Shown here piece by piece: positions 42,001-52,664 of a stretch of 64,000 nucleotides of DNA. Source of the DNA: Yamagishiella unicocca (taxonomy: Eukaryota > Chlorophyta > Chlorophyceae > Chlamydomonadales > Volvocaceae); assembly GCA_003116995.1 (NCBI GenBank), contig BDSL01000009.1:1528501-1592500 (forward strand), read 5' to 3'. The notes under the pieces are model-generated. The model saw only the letters and a list, made by a program, of their open reading frames with translations, did not search any database and was not told the origin of the DNA. The first letter of the stretch is position 1, and each line of letters opens with the position of its first letter. A program made the translations under genes and the position numbers.

Positions 42001-45000
42001 TGCCGATTTCGCTTAGCCGCCGGACGTCGACATACGCCCTCCGTCTTTTCCTCACCCAAGCTCTCCAGCATGCATCGCAAAACGTCTGTCCTAAACGGTT
42101 TTCCTTAACGTCTGTCCTGAACTGTTTTCCTCGCATCCACGGGTCTTCCTCGAACCCCCCTGCTGTAGCGTCTTCCGGTCCCCCACGGCGGAGCGGCGCG
42201 ACTTGGGCATCCTGCCGCGGATGCTCGCTAGCCCGGTGAGCCTTCATCAACACGGTAAGGCTCGGGCGGGTTCGGGTATCCGGGAACCGCCCGAGCTATG
42301 CTGTCTCCAAGCTCGGGTGGTTCCGGGCTTCAACAAGCCTCGCGCTAGCATGCCTAGCCACCACACCAAGTTCTCCACCACCATGCACCCCCAAGACGCG
42401 CTCTCAAACACGTTTCGATAAATCGCTCAGGGTTCTTGTTTCCATAGTCTATCTACCAGGTACTGCAGCCGGGGGTGGACACTCGACCTCCGGCTTTGTC
42501 TTCCCAAAACTCGAAACCGAAATCTCAGCATGCAACCCCAAAAAGTGTACTGAACGCCTCCTACTCGGTTTCACTTTTCAGTGCCAACCCACGGGTCTCC
42601 TTTCACCCCCTCACCCCCCCCGCCACCTGCCTGCAGCGACAGCGTGAAGCCCGCGCTGCCCACCCAGTGCACCAGCACACCGTGGGCCATCTGGACCTTG
42701 AAGTACAGGTTGAGGGTCGTCAGTGCGTACAGCAAGGGGGCCAAGGAGCGCAGGAAGGCGCCTGCGAGGGGGGGTTGGGGGTATGACAGAAAAACCCGTG
42801 GGTCGGTGTGGGTCGGTGTGGGGTCGGTGTGGGGTCGGTGTGGGTCGGTGTGGGTCGGTGTGGGTCGGTGTGGGGTCGGTGTGGGGTCGGTGTGGGTCGG
42901 TGTGGGTCGGTGTGGGGTCGGTGTGGGTCGGTGTGGGTCGGTGCGGGTCGGTGCGGGTCGGTGTGCGGGAAGGAGGGGCGGGGAGGGCGGCAGGGTGGGT
43001 TGGCGGCAGGTGCGCCCCTCCCGGGGTGCGGCCAGGAGGCAGGCAGGAGGAGCCGTGCGAGGAGAGCCCCTCCCTCTTCCTTGACGCTCGTCAGCCTTCG
43101 ACGATAACGGTATGGGCCCCCCCCCTTCAACGACAACCTATCCAGTCTGATCCAGTGCATCGCCAGGCCTGACCCACCCATGAGATGCGGGGTCCCGAAC
43201 AGGCACCCATCCTCCACACAGTTACCAGATCAGGCAACACCTGGCGCTCGTCACCCGCTGCCGGCCCCGTCGCCCAGCACCCCTTCCCATCCCCTCCCTT
43301 CCTTGACCTCGACCCAGCACCCCTTCCCTCCCTCCCTTGACCTCGACCCAGCACCCCTTCCCTCCTTTCCTCGACCTCGACCTAGCACCCCTTCCCTCCC
43401 TCCCTTGACCTCGACCCAGCACCCCTTCCCTCCCTCCCTTGACCTCGACCCAGCACCCCTTCCCTCCCTCCCTTGACCTCGACCTAGCACCCCTTCCCTC
43501 CCTCCCTTGACCTCGACCCAGCACCCCTTCCCCTTCCCTCCCTCCCTTGACCTCGACCCAGCACCCCTTCCCTCCCTCCCTTGACCTCGACCCAGCACCC
43601 ACCCAGCGCCGTGTCTTGCAGGCTCCCCGCCGCCGGCTGCTGCCCGTCCACCGCTGCACGCTGCGCCGCCAGGCCGCTGGCTCCGAAACCCAGCCGCAGC
43701 GACGTCATGGTCATGCCGTACACGATGAGCGGCAGCGCCAGGCCCGCGGGTCCCATCGGCATTTCCCCCGACTCCATCACCACCGCTGGCAGTGTGAGGT
43801 CGGGGAACCACAGCGCCCCCTCCCTGGACAGCCCGGGCCAGGACGCCCTGCGCGGATTGGGAGGGGGTGGCGAGGAGACCCGGTTGCACGACATAGGAGG
43901 CGGAGGGCGGAAACGAGCCGGCGAATGGTGCACGGAAACGCATTACAGTGTGTGAGGGGTGGGCAGCAGGCAGCGAGCGGGGAAGGAAGAGGGATGAGGG
44001 AGCGGGGGGGTGGGTGGCAGGAAAGAAGGGCGGCCGGGCGCCAGGGAGGGAGGGAAGGGAGGGTGCGCTGGTGGTTGCCCCAGCGTGGACGGACTCCTGC
44101 CAGTGGAGCACACGCCCATCTCCCGGTGTAGGCCTGACCCTGCTGCGCGCGCCGTGCAGCCCTACAGTCTCCTCAATCCCCACCCCCCCGTTCACCCCAC
44201 CGCCCCTGGCGCCCCTGCCGCCCCCACCCCGCGTTCACCCCACCGCCCTTGCTTTGTCGGCCGTGGATTCGCGGATATGATTTGCCCACCGCCCCATGGT
44301 CGCCCCCACCCCCACCCCCCTTGCACCACCCCCTTCACCGCCCTCTGCATCACCCCCTTCACCGCCCTCTGCATCACCCCCTTCACCGCCCTCTGGACCA
44401 CCCCCTTCACCGCCCTCTGGACCACCCCCTTCACCGCCCTCTGCATCACCCCCTTCACCGCCCTCTGCATCACCCCCTTCACCGCCCTCTGGACCACCCC
44501 CTTCACCGCCCTCTGCATCACCCCCTTCACCGCCCTCTGCATCACCCCCTTCACCGCCCTCTGGACCACCCCCTTCACCGCCCTCTGGACCACCCCCTTC
44601 ACCGCCCTCTGGACCACCCCCTTCACCGCCCTCTGGACCACCCCCTTCACCGCCCTCTGGACCACCCCCTTCACCGCCCTCTGGACCACCCCCTTCACCG
44701 CCCTCTGGACCACCCCCTTCACCGCCCTCTGGACCCCCCTTCACCGCCCTCTGGACCACCCCTTCACCGCCCTCTGGACCACCCCCTTCACCGCCCTCTG
44801 GACCACCCCCTTCACCGCCCTCTGGACCACCCCACCGCCCTCTCACCGCCCTCTGGACCACCCCCTTCACCGCCCTCTGCCCTCTGGACCACCCCTTCAC
44901 CGCCCTCTGGCCCTCTGCCCTCTGGACCACCCCTTCACCGCCCTCTGACCACCCCCTTCACCGCCCTCTGGACCACCCCCTTCACCGCCCTCTGGACCAC

Positions 45001-46551
45001 CCCCTTCACCGCCCTCTGGACCACCCCCACCGCCCTCTGGACCACCCCCTTCACCGCCCTCTGGACCACCCCTTCACCGCCCTCTGGACCACCCCCTTCA
45101 CCGCCCTCTGGACCACCCCTTCACCGCCCTCTGGACCACCCCCTTCACCGCCCTCTGGACCACCCCCTTCACCGCCCTCTGCATCACCCCTTCACCGCCC
45201 TCTGGACCACCCCTTCACCGCCCTCTGGACCACCCCCTTTACCGCCCTCTGGACCACCCCCTTTACCGCCCTCTTACAACCCACCCCTGCACCCGCACCT
45301 GCACATCATCCCCAGCGTGGTGCTGACCATGACGAATACGGGTATCTGCACCAGCGGGTTCACCACGATCCACGCGGGGTGCGGCGCATCGCACTTGCGG
45401 CGCAGCATGTGGAAATTGGCCAGGACGGCCTGGGAGCGGAGCAGCCGAGCCTGGAGCGCAGCCTGCAGCCCCGCCTCCGAAACCACCTGTTGCTGCTGCT
45501 GCTGCTCTTGCTCTTGTTGCTGTTGCAGCTGCTGTTGAGACGCGGAAGCATGTGAGTGCGGTAATTGTGACTGATGTGGAGGCTGGTGCTGGCTGCTGTG
45601 GAGGCTGCGGTGGTCTGGATGGTGGTCTGGGTGGTGGTCTTGCTGGTGCTGTTGCGAATTCACCGTCAGGGGGGGTGGCGCCTCACGTAAAGCTACTCCC
45701 GTGTTGGCACCGCCTTGTCCTGGGTGCCCCGGCCCCAGCTGCCCCTCCCCCTGTCCCTGCTGCTGCTCCTGGCGCTCCTGCTCCTGCTGATCTGTGAGCG
45801 TCAGAGCCTCCTTGTACAGGCTGAAGTTGGTGCGGATGATCCGAGCCTGCCGCAGGGACAGCGGCAGCAGCGCCAGGCGCAGCGCCAGCGTGGTGAGCGG
45901 GATGGACGCGACCCAGGGCAGGCCGGAGGAGCTATGCACCAGCTCGTACGAGTTGGCGACCTGCTGGACGAGCGACATCAGCATGGGCTGCTCGGCCGTC
46001 GTACACATCGCGTCGTACGGCAGGAGCGCCAGCAGGTGTTCGTTGGGCGGCGGCGGTAACTCCGGGGCCGCTGCGGACGTGTCGGTGAGGAAGCCGGTTG
46101 CGGCGGGGTCCGAGGCGGCTGTGGAAGGGCTGGCGGGCGCATCGACGGCGGCACTGCAAGGCGGGCTTGGCCCCAACCAGGAGCCCAAGTGGCTGGATCC
46201 GACGTGGCTGGATCCGAGGCCATTCAAACCTTCAGAGCTGCTGCTGGGCCGTAGTACGCCGCCGTCCAGGTCCGAAGCCGGCGATGAGGGTGGCGTGTGG
46301 CCAAGGCCAGCATGGGTCGCGAAGGCACGTGCGTCCGCAGCGGCGCTGGCAGCAGCCTCCGCGGCATGTTGGAGCCAGGCGGGGGATGCGAAAGGGCTGC
46401 CGTGCGGGGGGGCAAGCAGTATGTGTGCGGGGCATGGTGCGAGTTGGGTGAGGAGGCGGGATGGGGAGGCTTGTGGGGGCGGCGGGCTACGCGACGTGGC
46501 CAGTGAGGTGGCCCGTGCCAGCGGGTGCGGTTTCGACACCCATCCAATCAT
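39061..46551 (-). CDS. OXA2: OXA2-type mitochondrial membrane insertase with C-terminal TPR domain (seven exons)
   Basis: YidC/Oxa1-family insertase of the plant OXA2 (COX18-like) type, expected to insert inner-membrane proteins such as Cox2. Exons: 45299-46551, 43603-43847, 42631-42761, 41236-41453, 40404-40501, 39639-39748, 39061-39372; 788 residues. Family blocks: first membrane segment SGLPWVASIPLTTLALRLAL (209-228), a matrix loop swollen by Gln/His-rich sequence (about 255-370), PAWIVVNPLVQIPVFV, WPGLSREGALWFPDLT, ALPLIVYGMTMTS, VHWVGSAGFTLSLQ and LALRNPAVRALL. The rest is TPR-like: YAGALHCLRKAVLLKPSHVR, AELSYRAAAQLA, AYGRVNALAAAGRREEAL. Introns 3 (CAG|GCAGGT, 42630) and 6 (CAG|GCGAGT, 39638) must use GC donors to keep frame. 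Intron 6 retention would add ASAPN and stop. Confidence 0.9.
39798..39852 (-). repeat. M2 module adjacent to an OXA2 3' splice site
   Basis: Gene-strand CCGCTATGCACCAACTGCAT, then GTCGAGTTACCGGCTCTTTA; sense, about 50 nt upstream of the acceptor at 39749. Confidence 0.85.
40698..40920. repeat. 15-bp minisatellite in OXA2 intron 4
   Basis: About 15 perfect head-to-tail copies of GGTGACTAACGGAGT. Confidence 0.97.
41559..41600 (-). repeat. M1 module, OXA2 intron 3
   Basis: Gene-strand AAACGGTTTATTCTCGCATC and CACGGGTCTTCCTCGACC; sense, about 105-145 nt upstream of the acceptor at 41454. Confidence 0.8.
41772..41976. repeat. 9-bp minisatellite in OXA2 intron 3
   Basis: About 22 copies of GCCCGCCCT. 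It keeps all frames open (Pro-Ala-Arg, Leu-Pro-Ala, Gly-Arg-Ala tracts), which are not coding. Confidence 0.97.
42055..42160 (+). repeat. M1 module with internal duplication
   Basis: AAGCTCTCCAGCATGCATCG, then AACGTCTGTCCTAAACGGTT duplicated in diverged form, then CGCATCCACGGGTCTTCCTC. Antisense in OXA2 intron 3, but directly followed on the + strand by a 3' splice-like CTGTAG at 42163-42168. Confidence 0.85.
42799..42965. repeat. 10/11-bp minisatellite in OXA2 intron 2
   Basis: About 15 copies of GGGTCGGTGT alternating with a GGGGTCGGTGT variant, beginning about 40 nt upstream (gene sense) of the exon 3 acceptor. Confidence 0.96.
43276..43606. repeat. 34-bp minisatellite in OXA2 intron 2
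   Basis: About nine copies of AGCACCCCTTCCCTCCCTCC-type units (with TTGACCTCGACCC). The array reaches the exon 2 donor itself at 43602. Confidence 0.95.
43873..43910 (+). repeat. M3 module adjacent to an OXA2 3' splice site
   Basis: GAGACCCGGTTGCACGACAT; on the gene strand the GTCGTGCAACCGGGTC copy ends about 25 nt before the acceptor at 43848. Confidence 0.85.
44257..44284 (+). repeat. M5 module, OXA2 intron 1
   Basis: CGGCCGTGGATTCGCGGATA; mid-intron and antisense, an exception to the placement rule. Confidence 0.8.
44320..45275. repeat. 24-bp minisatellite in OXA2 intron 1
   Basis: About 40 copies of CACCCCCTTCACCGCCCTCTGGAC-type units (given here by positions; key words CCCCTTCACCG and CCCTCTGGACCA), with CTGCATCA variants and a few shortened units. 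The 24-bp period keeps + frames open for more than 400 codons; these are not genes. Confidence 0.97.
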
Positions 46552-47203
46552 TTCACGTGGTTAAAGGGTCCCAGTAATGATTATCCTATCGTACGGTTCG
46601 GTCGGCGCCGAGACTGATGAGTGATGATTGTTTGGCTCGCAGTCCCGAACCAACTGTTAGCGCTTTGCAATTGCAAGTTAAACCCATATGCGTGTGTGTT
46701 GCGACCTACCTGATGCACGAAAGTGAACTGCCTGCTCCTTGCCCAGGCACCAGCCATCCAAGCGCCCGCCTCATCCTATGTTCAGTGTAGCGTAATCGTA
46801 AGCGCCATCAGCTGATAAATCTAAATCTGACGAGTGGCATGTATTATGGCCGGGCACCTAAAGATTGCATCGGAATGGCCAAAGTCACTAAAGATGTACA
46901 ACTGCACGCCTTTGTCACTTTTGCTTCCTATAATATGGGGTTAAGTAGGATCGTACTGATATAGCTCGCTTGCAAATTTAAGTTTACTCCGCTGCTGTTT
47001 TCTGCTGCCTGGTAGTTCAAACGTTGCAAGACTCGGCACGGGCGGCACCGGCGACGATTATGCGCGACGCATGGCTATTGGTCGCAGCACTTCATCTTGA
47101 GACGTATCGATAAAATTCCGGCACAGCGCGCCGGGCGCCCTTGTGGCGGCGGCAGCGTCTTCTGCAGTGTAGCTGAAGTTGCCAAACTGAGGGCCCAGCC
47201 ACA
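46552..47203. promoter_or_regulatory. Divergent OXA2/F-box-LRR promoter region
   Basis: 652 bp between head-to-head start codons, AT-richer than the flanks. A CGATAAAAT element lies at about 47108-47116, some 90 nt before the F-box gene start. Confidence 0.55.
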
Positions 47204-50200
47204 ATGGCTGTCTCGCCGTCAGCGGTAGAGGGGCCGGGCGTGGTGCGCATAGGGGATGGCGCCATGTTGTGTCCGGCCCGTATACAACAACTACCCGAGC
47301 TCCCGGAGTCCTTTCTGCTGCAGCTTTTCAAGCAGTTGTCGCAAGAAGACATCAAATCGTTGCGCTCAACGTGCTCCCGGCTGTGCGTGTTGTGCGTTGG
47401 CGCCAACCGGCTCTGCAGCCTCAAGGCGTCCGCGCTGCTAATCGACGCGGCGCCCACCCTGGCGCTCCTGCCGCCGATATCGTTCCTAGATTTCAATGCT
47501 CGCAACGCCGACTGCAGCCACCAGCTGCTCGCGGCGCTGCGGCAGCACGGAAGCCGCCTCGAGGGTTCCGTGCGCGCGGTGCGGCTCAGCGGTCGTGACG
47601 GCCTGCTGGCCGCGCTTCAGACTCTGCGCCTGGCCTGCCCTCAGATCGAGAGGCTAGAAATCCGCTGCCAGCACAGCTACCGCGGCCGTCACAAGGAATG
47701 CGCGGACCTGGGGCGCTGCTTGCAGGAGCTGGAGACCGCCTTCCCGTCGCTCACCGAGCTCCACCTGCAGCGCTTCCCCATCTCCTCCTCCCAGCTGGTG
47801 CACCTGTGCGACTCGCTCCTCAGCCTGAAGTCCCTCAGCGTCCGCGGCCTGGCGCAGGCTCTGACCAGCGACAGCCTCGCGCACCTGAACCGCCTCACCC
47901 AGCTGGCCAGCCTAAGCATCGACCACCTGGAGCTGCAGGTGCGAACCAGCCTGCGACGGGGCGGGGCGGGGTAGGAGAGGAAGACCCAAGGGTCGGCACT
48001 GGCTAGGAAGCCGGGGCGACGGAGCGACGAGGAAGGGTGGGGTGGGGCTGGGGTTCACACTTCACAGGTTGGGGCGCGGCGTACGTTTGTGAGCCCGGCG
48101 GAAGAAAATGCTGGCCTTGGCCTTACCAGATGTGTGTGTGTGTGTGGGGGGGTGCCGGCATCGTCCTCGGTAGTCCGCGGGAGGTTATGTCCCGGCAGGC
48201 AACTAGCCGTGCACCCCTCCTCACGCTGCGTGCGCGCCAGTCCCAAGGCACCCGCCCCATAATGCGCCCCCCCGACGAGTGAGGCCCCCAGCAGTTCGTT
48301 TGCTCGCCGCTTCCCGATGATGCGAAGTCGGGGCGTGAGCCCCCCCCAGCCACCCACCCCGGCCGGCCGTGGATTCGCGGTTTATCCCTTTACCCCCCTA
48401 ACCCACCCCTCACCCACCCCCTCTCACCTCCCGGCCCCCCTTCACGCACCCCGCCCCCTCATCGCCCCCCCCGCGCCATCCGCACCCTTCCACCCCGCAC
48501 CGCAGGGCCGGAGCTTCCCCTGCGGCCCGCAGTTGCGCTCCCTGGAGCTCTCTGACGCCACCATCAGCTCGGACTCCTTCGCCACGCTCAACTCCCTCAC
48601 CGGCCTGCAGTCGCTGTCGCTGTGGGGCACGGGCCACCGTGCCGCCATCGCCTTCGCGCCCCTGACGGCGCTGGGGGCTCTGCGGCGGCTGCACCTGGAG
48701 CTGGTCCTGGACGCAGCCGTGCTGGCGGGGCTGAGCGGCTGCACGGCGCTGGCGAGCCTGTCGGCGCAGGGCGCGAGGGTGGTAGCGGTGGGTGCGAGTG
48801 TAGGGCCCGGGGGGCCGGCACGGGACGAGGAGGCAGCGGAGACGGAGGCGGCGGCAGAGGCGGCTTTCCCCCCGCAGCTCACCAGCGTGACTCGGCTGAG
48901 CTTGGAGGACTGGTCGGAGGAGTGTCTGCCGCTGGCGGCCTGGCTGCCAGGGCTGCGGTCGCTGGTGCTCGAGGAGGGCGAAGGCATGTGGGAGGCAGTG
49001 GCGGGACACGAGTGCCTCACGTCTCTCCGGGTGGGGGCGGGTGGCAGCATGCCTCCGGGGCCGGGGCGCGGCGAGGAGGGTGGCAGGGGCGAGAGCGAGG
49101 CGTGGCGGCGGGAGATGCCGGCGGCGCCGCCGGTGGGGTGTGGAAGGGCGGACGAGGAGGGCGTCCAGGAGCGCTGCGGGTCCGCGCACGAGCAGTGTGG
49201 GGAGGAGGCTGTCTGCTCGCCGCCGGGTCGCCGGTGCTCGGCGGGCGGGATGCGCGGCGGTGAGCACCACCACCACCACCACCACAGCCACAGCCACAGC
49301 CACGGCCACCGCCGTCATAGCCGCGAGCACTACCTCGGCCCCAGCGGCAGCAGCAGCGGCAGCGAGGCGCCTGTTGGCAGGGGCCGCAGCAGCAGCGGTA
49401 GCAGCAGCAGCGGCAGCGGGATCACCGACGGCAGTGAGACCACGGAGCCGGGTGAGCGGGGCAGCTGCAGCGCTGGGAGCAGCGGCGCCGCTGAAACCGA
49501 ACAGCAGTCCAAGGTCGCGGTCGAGGCGGCGGGCGGCAAGCACCAGGCGGTCGCCGCCGGCAGCCTGGACGTCACCGACATGAGGGCGGTCCTTGAGGCC
49601 ACCATGAGTCCAGGTCGCACCGCCGAATGCAGGGCCCACACCGTCGCCGGCCCGTGCGGCGCGCCCGCTGCTGGCGACGGCTCATGGCAGCTGCCGCCGC
49701 AGCTCGCCTGCTTGCGGCTGGGCGGCTGCGAGGGCCTGTCCGAGCAGGACTACGGCAGCTGCGCGCTGCTGCCCGCGCTCACGTCGTGCAACCTATCGGG
49801 CTGCTCGGGCCTGACGCCCGCGGCCCTGGTCCGGCTGCTGGGCAGGCTGCCTGCTCTCCGGGAGTTGTCACTGGACGCCGCACCGCACCTGACCGATGAG
49901 GCGTTAGCGTGCCTGGGGTCCATCGCCGGTGGTGAAGGAGGCGGCGCCGCCGCCGCCGCTGCCGCGCCTGCGCGCGCAGCGGCGGCGGCGGCGCCGCCAC
50001 TGGCCGTCGCGTGTGCGCCGGCCGTGGCGGCGATGGCGCAGGCTGCGGCGTCGGCGACCGGGGTTCCAGTGCCGCCGTGCAGCGCCTGCGCCGGCATGGC
50101 GGAGGCTCCGGCGCCCTGGGGGGCTGGCCCCGGACGCCACCCTACGCAGGGTGACGGCGGGAGCAGCGGGTACCCGGTGCCGCAGCTGCGGGGGGGCTTT

Positions 50201-50512
50201 GCTCGCTCCAGCAGCGCGGCGGCGCTGGCCGCTGCGGCCGCAATGGACGGGCGCTGTGGGGATGCAGCCGGCATAGGTTGCGCCGCAGCCGGCGCCGCGA
50301 CTGCCTTGCGCCGGCTGGAGCTGACCCGGCTGCCGCTCTTGACGGCGCGCGGGGTGGCGGCGGCGGCGGCGGGCCTGCCGCGCCTGACAGAGCTGCGGGT
50401 CGCGAGCTGCCAAGCGGTCTGCCGCGAGGCGTGCATCTGGTTGCCGCAGCAGCTGGGCCGGCCGTACCTGTCGGTGGTGTGTTCCCATGCGGCGGTGTAT
50501 GACGATCACTAG
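47204..50512 (+). CDS. F-box-like leucine-rich repeat protein (two exons)
   Basis: Probable substrate adaptor of an SCF-type ubiquitin ligase. Exon 1 is 47204-47938 and exon 2 is 48506-50512, joined in phase 0 (GTGCGA donor, CGCAG acceptor); 913 residues. LPESFLLQLFKQLSQEDIKS (31-50) followed by LRSTCSRLCVL resembles an F-box. LRR units follow (FPSLTELHLQRFPIS, LLSLKSLSVRGLA, LTQLASLSIDHLELQ, LRSLELSDATISSD, LPALRELSLDAAPHLTDEAL, LPRLTELRVASCQAV). The middle of exon 2 holds a long low-complexity region with a His-rich run (HHHHHHHSHSHSHGH), Ser/Gly-rich tracts and later Ala-rich tracts. Divergent from OXA2. TGTAA is at 50792-50796. The F-box assignment is moderate; the LRR assignment is good. 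Confidence 0.77.
48361..48385 (+). repeat. M5 module in the F-box-LRR intron
   Basis: GGCCGTGGATTCGCGGTTTA, sense, in the 3' part of the intron (acceptor at 48505), followed by a C-rich tract. Confidence 0.85.
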
Positions 50513-52122
50513 AGCGCGGCAGCGACGGTGCGGCTTTTTAAGGTTTAAATACGGTTGCAGGGACAGTTCGCACACATTTTCTGACCCGGTCGCTTGATGG
50601 GGCGTAGCATGGCTGATTATATATTCTTACGCGGGCTCATGGCTTCGATGCAGTAGTCTGTTGCGGGTGCTGCCGACAGGCTGCTTGATGCCACAGTGCT
50701 GCTTGAGGACGGGTGTTTTTCCCTACTGTAGCCAATATTGGATTTAAATTTCTTAACCTTAATGTTAGTGTCATGCATGGGGAAAGTGTCATGTAAGGTG
50801 CAGGCTCTAGTTGTTGTTGTTTGTAGTAGCATGGAGTGATAACGGGAGTGCAGCTGCGCTAGGTCCTATTCGCGCCGGGGCAGGCAACGGCCACCGAGTT
50901 GTGTTCAGCTGCCACAGATCAGCTTGCCACTTGTCGGCCAGCAACTTCAAGCATGAGTCCAATACAGGAGCGATGTTGAGGGCATACGAATGCGCACCAT
51001 TTTGCACATTCAGACACACGTGACGTCATGGAGTGAGGGGAGAGCAGGAGGGGTATTTGGTGCTCACGTTGGGAGCCCGGTTGAGCAACCTTTTCGTATT
51101 CGCCCGGTGGCAGAGCGGTCCCGTGGCCTTTCACGCTCTTTGCGTTGGGTATTGCGCGTTCGGTTGTGTACTTAGGTCCGGCCGCTTGCTGTCGAGGTCG
51201 CATGGGTTGTTGGCCAACCCTCCTCTTCAGAATTTATGTTAATTAAAAATGCAAGGGTATCCTCTCCTGGCTGCTATGTCTGCATGTCTTTGCCCACCTG
51301 CGCAGCTGCATTCTACACCTCTCGCAACATTCAGGCCAACGAGAAACGCTCCATCAGCAACCCGTGATTCCCCCCTACGATTTGATGCATGCACAACATT
51401 ATAATGGGACCTACTGCTGGGCCGTGAGCAAGATCTCGCCCCTGCTGCAGAAAGTCACGGAGGCGCGCACCGAACAGCCCTAACATAACAGCCCTGACAC
51501 GCACCGAACAGCCCTTCGGGACTCCCTACGTGTAATCGTCTCACTCATATGTGACAGGTAGAGCATCCGTGGAAGCAGCATGCAGCGATTGCGCAACCGC
51601 TCACTTTGGTTATAGAAGTTCCAAGAAAGCAAATACGTTCATAGCGAAAGCGTCTGTCGGAGCCCACTGCCATAAATGTACGTGGCTGCTCACCGTCTGT
51701 ACCTGTACAACTCGGTTCCCGGAGGCCACCGTCCGGACCTATACAACCCCAGTCTCAAGCCCACGCCAGAACGCACAACATTAGGTCCGGCCGCCAGGGA
51801 GCCAAGCTTCCCTGCATCAGCTGACAGCGCCATATGCCGCCTCGCGTTGGAGCTCGTGTCCGTACTTGCCATGAACGACTCAGTGACCGTCCACACTCAG
51901 TGACCGTCCACAGGGGCAGCGTTGGCGACCAATAAACGTTTGCTCTTCTTACAACCGCCCTCCAACCCAGCCAGCTCCCCTGACGCGCATACGTCATAAA
52001 CGCCTGACAAGATAGCGCCCCACGTTGCCCGCCCCCTCCTCGCCGTCCGCTGCCACCCCTTCCTCGCCTGGTGCTCCCAGCTGAGCCCAGCAGCATGCGC
52101 TATCGCGGTGCCGCTGTGCGCC
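50513..52122. other. Tail-to-tail gap between the F-box-LRR and Gln-rich genes
   Basis: Contains TGTAA at 50792-50796 (+) and TTACA at 51949-51953 (TGTAA on -), consistent with two convergent 3' UTRs. No gene seen between them. Confidence 0.5.
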
Positions 52123-52664
52123 TCAAATGAGGTCCCCAGGAGCTCGCAACCCCATGCCCATGCTGGGGTCGGTCGCCTGATAGCCTGCCGCCCCACCCAT
52201 CAGCACCTGTTGGCCAGCCATCAGCATGTGCTGTTGCTGTTGTTGCTGCTGCAGTATCAGCAGCTGCAGCTGCTGGTGGTACTGCATCTGCTGCTGGGCT
52301 GCCATCTGCTGGGCCGCCAGCTGCTGCATATGAAGGGCTTGCTGTTCCGGGGTCATTTGTACCGGCTGCTGCTGTTGTTGGTGCTGCATCAGCATATGCC
52401 GCTGCGCCAGTAGTAGCTGCTGCTGTTCTATCTGTGCCTGCGCCTGGAGCAGCATCTGTTGCTGTTGGTGTTGATGATGCTGGTGTTGGTGCTGCGGCTG
52501 CTGCGGTTGCTGCTGCTGTGGCGGCTGCGGTTGCTGCGGCGGCTGCGGCTGCGGCTTTAGCTGGTGCGGCGGCACCGGGTGCAGCGGCAAAACTGTGTTG
52601 CCTTTGCCCTGGAAACGCGGGTCGTCTCGTAGCTGGCCGGCCGTGACCTTGCTCGGCACGATAT
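52123..52664 (-). CDS. Gln-rich protein, 3'-terminal exon only
   Basis: An open frame of 180 codons, over one third Gln, ending QATDPSMGMGLRAPGDLI. It contains no ATG before codon 69 of the readable frame; the segment before that (IVPSKVTAGQLRDDPRFQGKG) looks like ordinary protein. An AATAG at 52665-52669 on the gene strand can act as 3' splice site, so this is best read as the last exon of a spliced gene whose upstream exons were not found in 52.7-55 kb. Gln-rich C-terminal regions of this kind occur in transcription co-regulators, but no domain is visible. Alternatively translation starts at the internal ATG (52455), giving 110 residues. The TGTAA signal lies about 170 nt downstream. Confidence 0.45.

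Noticed and set aside
44249..45555. Frames of more than 400 codons (Pro/His/Leu-rich) on the + strand
   Set aside because: They are the 24-bp array read in frame and lie inside OXA2 intron 1.
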